Shown here: piece after piece, positions 57,912-64,000 of the stretch
How the letters are laid out: every line of letters starts with the position of its first letter
How positions within the stretch are numbered: the first letter of the stretch is position 1
Assembly (NCBI RefSeq): GCF_014200045.1
Contig: NZ_JACHOV010000012.1
Location: 1 to 64,000, forward strand
Direction of reading: 5' to 3'
DNA: 64,000 nucleotides
Origin: Rhizorhapis suberifaciens
Lineage (GTDB): Bacteria; Pseudomonadota; Alphaproteobacteria; Sphingomonadales; Sphingomonadaceae
Translations under genes and position numbers: made by a program
Notes under the pieces: model-generated
What the model saw: the letters and a program-made list of their open reading frames with translations, nothing else
What the model was told of the DNA's origin: nothing
Database searches by the model: none

Positions 57912-60199
57912 AGTGGATCGTCTTTCGGCCCAGGTGCCGATGAAGGTAGCGCTCAAGGAAGTGCTGCCTACCAAGTTCCTGCCCTATGCGCGGCACATCA
58001 ATGACGAGATGATCGTTCTAGATTCCGGTGCTTGTCTGCTCACCTTTGAGTTGCAGGGCCGCGCTTTCGAGACGGCCGATGTTCGCGATCTCAATGACTG
58101 GCATTCCAAGCTCAACGGGATGCTGCGCAACCTGCACGACGATCGCCTGTCGATCTGGACGCATCTGGTCAGGGCGCGGGTCGAGCAATATCCCGGCGGC
58201 AATTTCCGGTCGAAATTCGCCCGCGACCTCGATGCCGCCTATTTCGCGCGGATCAATCGGGAGCGGATGTTCATCAACCGCTTCTTCGTCACCATCCTCG
58301 CGCGTCCCGCCGTGCATGGCGCAGACAAGCTGATCCATCTGTTCCGGTCCAAGGCCAAGACCCTGTCAGCGGCCGACGCCGTGGATGAGGATCTGATCGA
58401 GTTTCTCGAGGACAAGGCCCGCGATTTTGAGAAGCTGATGGCGCGTTGCGAGCCGCGCCGGCTCGCGATCTATGGGCATAATGGCCTCAAATTCTCCGAA
58501 CCGCTCGAAGTCGCCGAAATGGTGATGACGGGGCGTCATCGGCGCGTGCCGATCATCCGGGGCCATCTTGGCAGCGCCCTTTATCGGCAACGGGTCATCT
58601 TTGGTGGCGAGACGGTGGAGGTTCGCGATGCCGACCGCAGCTCATTCGGCGGCATATTCGGCATCCGCGAGTATCCGGCCTTCACCACACCGCGCCAGTT
58701 TGAACCCCTGCTGGCCGTCGATTTCGGCTTCGTCCTCACGCAATCCTTCACTTTCCTGAGCCGCGCCACCGCGGCCGAACGGTTTCGCTTGCGGCAGCGG
58801 CAGATGGAGAATGCCGACGATCGGGCCATCAGCCAGATGCACGATCTGGTCGACGCAGCGGACGACCTCATGTCGAACCGCTTCGTGCTGGGCGATCATC
58901 ACTTCACCCTCGCCGTTTATGGCGGAAGCCTGAAATCGCTGCGCGACCACATGTCGATCGCGCGCGCGGCCCGCGCCGATCACGTCGCTCAACTTCGCCG
59001 CCTTCGCGCCCTTCCACACCTACCCCGCGGGCCGCGCCACCGGCAACCATTGGAGCGAAGCCATCGCGTTGCTCAAGACGAGCGCGCGCAGCCCCTATTT
59101 CTTCAGCTTCCACAAGCGCGACGTCGGGCACACGATGGTTATCGGCCCGACAGGCGGCGGCAAGACGGTGCTGCTCAACTTCCTGATGGCGCAGGCCGAA
59201 AAGACAGGCGCGCGACAGATCTTCATCGATAAGGATCGCGGCGCGCAGATTTTCGTGCTGGCGAGTGGCGGCACCTATCTCATGCTCGCCAACGGCACGC
59301 CCACCGGCTTCGCTCCATTGAAGGCGCTGGCCAATACAGCAGAGGATCGGGCCTGGTTGTCGCTATGGGTCCGCCAGCTCGTCCGCGCCGAAGGACGGCC
59401 GATCACCGTGCAAGAGGAAAGGCGCATTGATGATGGCATTGCCGCCGTCATGAAGCTGCCCCGAGCGGCGCGCTCGCTCGATGCTTTGCGCACGATGCTC
59501 GGCATGGCCGACGAGGGCGGTGTTGGCGCGAGACTGGAGAAATGGACCTCGCGCGGCGCGCTGGGATGGGCATTCGATAACGCGGAAGACGAAATGACAC
59601 TCGATGCCCGGTTCATCGGGTTCGACATGACCGATTTTCTCGACAACGCCGATATCCGCGCGCCGTTGATGCTCTACCTGTTCCACCGGATCGACAAGAT
59701 GTTGACCGGCGACCGCACGATGATCGTGATCGACGAGTTCTGGAAGGCGCTCGGGGACAATGCGTTTCGCAGCTTCGCCCAGGACGGGTTGAAGACGTAC
59801 CGCAAGCGCAATGCGCTGATGGTGTTCGCGACCCAATCCCCAGGCGACGCGCTTAAGAGCGACATCAGCCACTCCATATTGGAGCAGGTGGCAACGAAGA
59901 TCATGCTGCCCAATCCGAACGGACAGCGCCGCGATTATATCGACGGATTCTCCATGACGGATGCCGAATTCGCGCTGATCCGCGAGGAGCTCAGCCAAGA
60001 ATCGCACAAGTTCCTCGTGAAGCAGGGGCATGACTCTGTCGTCGTGGAACTGGATCTGACCGGCCTCGACAACGAGTTGGCCGTGTTGTCAGGCCGCGCG
60101 GAAACGACCGCGGTTGCCTGTGATGTGATCGCCGAACACGGCCGCGATCCGGCTCAATCTTCCACCAGCGCCGACGTTCAAGTTGAAAGGAGAAGTCCC
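57904..60199 (+). pseudogene. virB4: VirB4 ATPase with internal out-of-frame deletion
   Basis: From GTG 57,904 the frame is VirB4-like to about residue 355 (LKSLRDHMSIARA), then changes. A second frame resumes with ITSLNFAAFAPFHTYPAG and holds Walker A GPTGGGKT, Walker B MIVIDEFWKAL and FATQSPGD. Compared with the transposon VirB4, about 33 residues (the LADLGTIGVREDIALE to RRG segment) are missing at about 58,965-58,985 and the frame shifts. No stop separates the second frame from virB5. A functional product would need a reading-frame correction. A sequencing or assembly collapse is possible. Confidence 0.8.
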
Positions 60200-60910
60200 A
60201 TGAGCCCCAAGAAACTTCGCTATTTCGTGATGGGAGTCTCGCTCCTGACATGCATGGGTTCCGCGCACGCCCAGGGCATCCCTGTGACCGACACACGCAG
60301 CTTGTTTCAGCAGCTTGAGCAGGTCCGCCAGGGCGTGTCGATACTCGCGCAAGGGGCCGACCAGCTCCAACAGGCCCGCGATCTCTATCGTGATCTCAAC
60401 AAGGCGACGGATATCGGGCGGGTTGCGGATAGCCTGCGCACCGACGCCATGCGCGAACTGAACGTGTCGTCGGGCAGCCTCGATGGTTACGCTAACGGCG
60501 ATCTTAACGTGATCGGCCGCCTTCGTGGTCGCTCCGATAGCGTCTTTCAGGGACTGATGGGGCAACTCTCTCCCGACGCATCGGAGAGCGCACGGGCAAG
60601 CTATGAGACGGGTGCCCGACAGGCTGCTGTCACCGCTGGATTGGCTGGGTCCGTGGGGGATTCCGTGACGAGCCGTCGCGATGGTCTGGAGGAGCTGCGC
60701 TCGCGGCTCGGCAGCGCAAATTCGGCAGCTGAGCGGGCGGATATGAGCGCCCGCCTTCAGCTTGAGCAAGCGCAGATGACAAACGACATGATGGCCCTGC
60801 AAGCCGTTGAATTACAGCGTCGGGCCAAGGCTGAGGCCGAATATCAAAGCTATCTGACACTTCAGCAGCGCGAGAGCGCGAAATTCCGTCGGCAGATGGG
60901 CATCGACTGA
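60200..60910 (+). CDS. virB5: VirB5-like minor pilin
   Basis: 236 residues from ATG 60,200, with AAGGAGAAG 6 bases upstream. A signal peptide (YFVMGVSLLTCMGSAHA-QG) precedes a helical domain rich in Gln and Leu (FQQLEQVRQGVSILAQGADQLQQA), and a second helical hairpin near the end. This is the VirB5 design; VirB5 sits at the pilus tip. Its frame is the continuation of the virB4 frame without a stop, so a fusion could be made as well as the separate protein. Confidence 0.85.
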   Translation: MSPKKLRYFVMGVSLLTCMGSAHAQGIPVTDTRSLFQQLEQVRQGVSILAQGADQLQQARDLYRDLNKATDIGRVADSLRTDAMRELNVSSGSLDGYANGDLNVIGRLRGRSDSVFQGLMGQLSPDASESARASYETGARQAAVTAGLAGSVGDSVTSRRDGLEELRSRLGSANSAAERADMSARLQLEQAQMTNDMMALQAVELQRRAKAEAEYQSYLTLQQRESAKFRRQMGID

Positions 60911-61215
60911 TGCGAGCCCCACTCATCCTCTGCGGGTGTTCCATGGTGCTGTCTGCCTGCTCACCGTCTGAAAAGGCACAGACCGGCGATGGCCTTCGTT
61001 CGGACATTCCACTCCGGACCGTCGACTTCTTCATGAAAAACGACGCCGATCGGACCGAAATGGAAGGCGTCTGTACCGCTTGGAAAGGGTCGCAGCGACC
61101 GATCACTAGCTGGCCTGCTGTCGTAACCGAGAATTGCAACAACGCCGACACCGCTAGGTATCAACTGATCCAGAAGCGCGAGCGCGAAAAGTTCAAAAAA
61201 CAAATGGGCATCTGA
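60910..61215 (+). CDS. Entry-exclusion-like lipoprotein (EexN/TrbK type)
   Basis: 101 residues. A lipoprotein signal with lipobox LSAC places Cys17 as the lipid anchor. The mature region contains TVDFFMKNDADRTEMEGVC and a second Cys (ENCNNADTARYQ), as in EexN-type exclusion proteins that block entry of a like plasmid. Its position between virB5 and virB6 is also that of EexN and VirB7-like genes. It overlaps virB5 by one base. Confidence 0.72.
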   Translation: MRAPLILCGCSMVLSACSPSEKAQTGDGLRSDIPLRTVDFFMKNDADRTEMEGVCTAWKGSQRPITSWPAVVTENCNNADTARYQLIQKREREKFKKQMGI

Positions 61216-61238
61216 TGTCGCGATAGGGTGGAAGACCA

Positions 61239-62243
61239 ATGGATTTCCCGATCTTCGAGAACATGATGAATTCAGTGGATGGCGCCCTTGCCGGCATCAT
61301 CGCGCTGTATTCCTCGGTGATCGGCATCATCTCCGGCCCCCTTCGCGTCGGCGTCACCATTTACATCATCCTACTGGGCGGCGCGATCCTCCGGGGTGCG
61401 GTCCAGTATCCTGCTCGCGAGTTCGTCTATCGCACGCTGAAGCTCGCCGCCCTCACATGGGCAGTCAGCTCACTCTATGGGGCATCGGTCGGCCTCTTCA
61501 CGATGAATGGACTGCCGGGGCAATTCGCAAATGCGCTTGGCGGTGCTGATGTTGGTGGTCTCGGCGGCTACTTCGACACGCTTCTACAAGGAGCGTTTCG
61601 CGCCATCACGAAGATCGAGGAGATTGTTCAGGCCCACACTGATGCCGCTGGTGTGAACCTGATTGGCATGCCGAATAACATCGTTGAAATCATCCTCGCT
61701 GCCTTCGCAAATTTGGTGATCCTCTTCATCGCACTATTGTCCTGCGCGCTGGGGTTCACAATCTGCGCCTTTGCGCTTTTTGCGCTCGCCCTGCTGGCCG
61801 TCGTCGGTCCTCTTTTCGTGGCCGCTCTGCTGTTCGATTCCACGCGAGGATGGTTCTTCGCATGGCTCGGCTCCGCCATCAGCTACATCATGCTAGTGGT
61901 GTTCGCGCTGCTGGTCACGCTGTTCATCTCGCAGACGACGGACACGTTCATCAATTCGATCACGAACGACGACGAAGTCCTCATCGCCGTGCTGAAAGCC
62001 CTTTCGTTCTACGTCCTGGGCTTCTTCTTCTTCCTGCAAATCCCAAGCCTCGCGTCGGGCCTGGGTGGTGGCGGCCCTGCCTTGGCAGCGCAATTCGCCA
62101 ACGCCGTAACGGGCAACCTCGCCCCGATCGCTGGCCGCACCATGGCAGGCGCGCCCCTGAGCGGCGCGCGCGCCGTTGGCGCCGGTGCGCGCCGATTGGG
62201 TGGAGGCGGTGGCACCGGCGGAACGCTGACCCGGACGCGATAG
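61239..62243 (+). CDS. virB6: VirB6-like polytopic membrane protein (conjugation T4SS)
   Basis: 334 residues. An N-terminal soluble part is followed by at least six hydrophobic segments, including LVILFIALLSCALGFTICAFALFALALLAVVGPLFVAALL and WLGSAISYIMLVVFALLVTLF. The C-terminus is Gly/Ala/Arg-rich and disordered. VirB6 lines the inner-membrane pore. The sequence is distinct from the transposon VirB6. Confidence 0.87.
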   Translation: MDFPIFENMMNSVDGALAGIIALYSSVIGIISGPLRVGVTIYIILLGGAILRGAVQYPAREFVYRTLKLAALTWAVSSLYGASVGLFTMNGLPGQFANALGGADVGGLGGYFDTLLQGAFRAITKIEEIVQAHTDAAGVNLIGMPNNIVEIILAAFANLVILFIALLSCALGFTICAFALFALALLAVVGPLFVAALLFDSTRGWFFAWLGSAISYIMLVVFALLVTLFISQTTDTFINSITNDDEVLIAVLKALSFYVLGFFFFLQIPSLASGLGGGGPALAAQFANAVTGNLAPIAGRTMAGAPLSGARAVGAGARRLGGGGGTGGTLTRTR

Positions 62244-62253
62244 GAGTAATGTC

Positions 62254-62586
62254 ATGAAGATTGCCATGGCGCTCGCGCCACTCGCCCTGCTTTCCCTTTC
62301 GACCCCTACGCCGGTCCTTGCCGCCAAGGAAGCCAAGGTTCCGCGATGCAACGGACAGTCGAAGCGGCCCGCCAACCCTTACGGGACCATCCTCCCTACC
62401 CTGCCCGCCCGTAATGTTCCGAGTGCGACGCCGGCAGCGCCGCCGACCAACCTCTTCCCCTCATCGTCATCGCCGGAGGCCGCTTCGCCGGCTGCACGCG
62501 ACGACAATGGCGTGCCGCCAATCAGCGCCGTCACGCCGCTTCCCCATAACAAAGCGGCCTCACGGCCCGTCTATGCGAGCTGCTGA
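62254..62586 (+). CDS. Pro-rich secreted protein between virB6 and virB8
   Basis: 110 residues with a signal peptide (ALAPLALLSLSTPTPVLA). The mature part is Pro/Ala/Ser-rich with Cys in VPRCNGQSK and at the C-terminal end (VYASC). It occupies the position of VirB7 in many operons, but has no lipobox. It may fill a VirB7-like structural role. It ends two bases before virB8. Confidence 0.6.
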   Translation: MKIAMALAPLALLSLSTPTPVLAAKEAKVPRCNGQSKRPANPYGTILPTLPARNVPSATPAAPPTNLFPSSSSPEAASPAARDDNGVPPISAVTPLPHNKAASRPVYASC

Positions 62587-62588
62587 CG

Positions 62589-63281
62589 ATGGCGATCGGT
62601 GTCAAAGATAGTGCGGAGGATCTGAAGGCATATTTTGCCGAGGCCCAAAGCTGGGATCGCGAACGCATTGTGGCGGCCAACCAGTCGAAGCGATTGGCCT
62701 GGATCGTCGCTGGTGTCGCCAGCGCTATATCGATCGTAGGCGTGGCGTCCGTGGCGATGTTGTCGCCGCTCAAGACGGTGGTGCCCTACGTCGTAACGGT
62801 CGATCGCTCGACGGGCGCAACAGAAGTGACGCAGCAGCTTCGCGGCGACAAAACGATCACCTATGATGAGGCGGTCCGCAAATACTTCCTCGCCAACTAT
62901 GTGAGGGCGCGCGAGGGCTGGATTCCGCAAGCGCGCCAGGAGTACTTCAACCAGGTTCTCGCGCTATCGGCGCCGGAGGAACAACGGCGGTGGATCACCT
63001 TCTACAAGAAGGACAACCCGGACTCCCCGCAAAACCAGCTCACCGCGAGCGACACGGTGTTCGTCAGCGTGAGGGCTGTCGCCTTCATCTCGCCCAACGT
63101 CGCACAGGTTCGTTTCACCAAGCGGCTTGAACGCGATGGGCAGGCCACTGAAACCCCTGCCATCGCGACAATCACGTTCGATGTGCTGTCCAAGCCGGAA
63201 TCGGAAGCGGGGCGCTACGCCAATCCACTCGGCTTTCAGGTCAAATCCTATCGCGCGGATGTGGAGATAGGTGGAAAATGA
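62589..63281 (+). CDS. virB8: VirB8-like protein (conjugation T4SS)
   Basis: 230 residues: cytoplasmic helix, membrane segment LAWIVAGVASAISIVGVASVAML and a periplasmic NTF2-like domain (PYVVTVDRSTGATEVTQQL, KYFLANYVRAREGWIPQ). The C-terminal YANPLGFQVKSYRAD closes the fold. It overlaps virB9 by four bases. Confidence 0.92.
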   Translation: MAIGVKDSAEDLKAYFAEAQSWDRERIVAANQSKRLAWIVAGVASAISIVGVASVAMLSPLKTVVPYVVTVDRSTGATEVTQQLRGDKTITYDEAVRKYFLANYVRAREGWIPQARQEYFNQVLALSAPEEQRRWITFYKKDNPDSPQNQLTASDTVFVSVRAVAFISPNVAQVRFTKRLERDGQATETPAIATITFDVLSKPESEAGRYANPLGFQVKSYRADVEIGGK

Positions 63282-64000
63282 AACAGCTCCTCATGCTTTC
63301 GGCCGCGATCCTGGCCGCTGCGCTGCCCGGCCAAGCCAGCGCCGAAAATACGCCCCGCCCCGTCACCGCCGATCATCGCGTGCGAGAGGTCAACTATAGC
63401 GATCAGAACGTCATTGCGATCCGGAGCGCATTCAGGACTGCGACCCAGATCGAGTTCGCGCAAGGTGAGGTCATCAAGTTCGTCGCGATGGGCGATACCG
63501 TCTCGTGGGAGGTCGCGCCGGCTGAAAATTCGCTCTTCATCAAGCCGCGTGAACGTGCTGGGGGGACCAATCTCATCGTCGTAACCGATTATGCCGGCCA
63601 GAAGCGAAACTACACCTTTGCCTTGTCCGCCGTTGCCAATTCGCGGGTCGCCCAAACCTACTTCAAGGTCCGTGTGCGGTATCCAGAACAAGAGGCCGCC
63701 GCGCTCCGTGAGGCTGCTGCTCGCCGCCAGCTCGCACACGTGCTTGCGCAGCAGAACGGCGCCATAAAGGCCGCCCTGGATCTCGGCGTGTTGGAGGGCA
63801 CCCGCAATCTCAACTACACCGTGCAGGGGGCATCTGCCATTCAACCCTCCGAAGTCACCGATAACGGACAGTTCACCGTCCTGCGCTTCCCCAACCAGCG
63901 CGAAATCCCCGCCATCTTCACGGTGAATCCTGACGGCAGCGAGGCCACGGCTTCCTTTGATGTGCGTGACGAATTCGTCGTCATCCATGGCGTGTTCCGC
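63278..64000 (+). CDS. virB9: VirB9-like outer-core protein (partial, runs off right edge)
   Basis: The signal peptide (LSAAILAAALPGQASAE) is followed by the VirB9 N-domain VREVNYSDQNVIAIRSAFRTA and FAQGEVIKFVAMGDTVSWEV, then FIKPRERAGGTNLIVVTDYAG. The CagX domain begins near LRFPNQREIPAIFTV. The end of the frame lies past 64,000. The operon presumably continues with virB10 and virB11. Confidence 0.9.
   Translation, partial: MKQLLMLSAAILAAALPGQASAENTPRPVTADHRVREVNYSDQNVIAIRSAFRTATQIEFAQGEVIKFVAMGDTVSWEVAPAENSLFIKPRERAGGTNLIVVTDYAGQKRNYTFALSAVANSRVAQTYFKVRVRYPEQEAAALREAAARRQLAHVLAQQNGAIKAALDLGVLEGTRNLNYTVQGASAIQPSEVTDNGQFTVLRFPNQREIPAIFTVNPDGSEATASFDVRDEFVVIHGVFR

Noticed and set aside
1-64000. 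tRNA genes, rRNA genes and CRISPR arrays
   Set aside because: None was recognised on reading through; the direct repeats seen are iterons and leader copies, not CRISPR spacing.

Overview
The window looks like part of a large GC-rich plasmid from an alphaproteobacterium, most likely a sphingomonad (Sphingobium, Novosphingobium or Sphingomonas type). This rests on gene content and codon bias, not on a database match. It carries an iteron-controlled Rep_3-type initiator, two ParAB modules, a third ParB-like protein, a tyrosine recombinase, an ssb gene, and a conjugation-type VirB operon that runs off the right edge.

Layout. 1-2.9 kb (minus strand): a partial ribbon-helix-helix protein, parB1-parA1 and ssb. 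3.1-9.5 kb: an AAA ATPase, six iterons, a dyad operator, repA, then parA2-parB2 flanked by identical palindromes that look like parS, and a DUF1612/HTH-like protein. 9.8-11.0 kb: a tyrosine recombinase. 11,102-31,533: a 20.4-kb Tn3-family transposon bounded by 41-bp perfect inverted repeats and a 5-bp target duplication (TTTGT). It holds a frameshifted tnpA, tnpR, a small secreted YD protein, a ~2,100-residue secreted RHS/YD-repeat protein with small hydrophobic genes downstream, and a VirB2-B3-B4-B6-B8-B9-B10-B11-B2' secretion operon. 31.8-36.7 kb: accessory genes (an unknown protein paired with an XRE/ImmA peptidase, a CoiA-like nuclease, a WGR protein, a GIY-YIG protein). 36.9-43.6 kb: a probable defence operon of an MmeI/YeeA-like DNA methyltransferase, a DinJ-YafQ-type toxin-antitoxin pair, an SF2 helicase and a GIY-YIG protein. 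43.8-49.6 kb (minus strand): a ParB-like protein, several small proteins, a DUF3768 protein and an ArdC-type antirestriction protein. Three of these genes are each preceded by a copy of a ~210-bp repeat whose hairpins are kept by compensating changes. 50.0-52.9 kb: a HEPN/Toprim-like protein, an RNase H-fold-like protein and a Hanks-type Ser/Thr kinase, a candidate new defence cassette. 53-55.6 kb: a zinc-ribbon protein, parDE, a thermonuclease and a CHC2/Toprim primase-like protein. 56-64 kb: a second, conjugation-type T4SS (TrbM-like, VirB1, B2, B3, B4, B5, an entry-exclusion-like lipoprotein, B6, B8, B9). Its virB4 has an out-of-frame internal deletion and no stop before virB5.

How the parts fit. 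The left part replicates and partitions the plasmid and the right part transfers it. The ArdC region resembles the leading region of conjugative plasmids, where antirestriction genes are expressed early on entry. The Tn3-family element is a separate cargo unit that would move a VirB machine together with an RHS protein. The most unusual items are that transposon, the repeated structured leaders, the HEPN/Toprim-RNase H-kinase cassette, the methyltransferase-helicase operon with an embedded toxin-antitoxin pair, and iterons placed inside the parB2 coding sequence.
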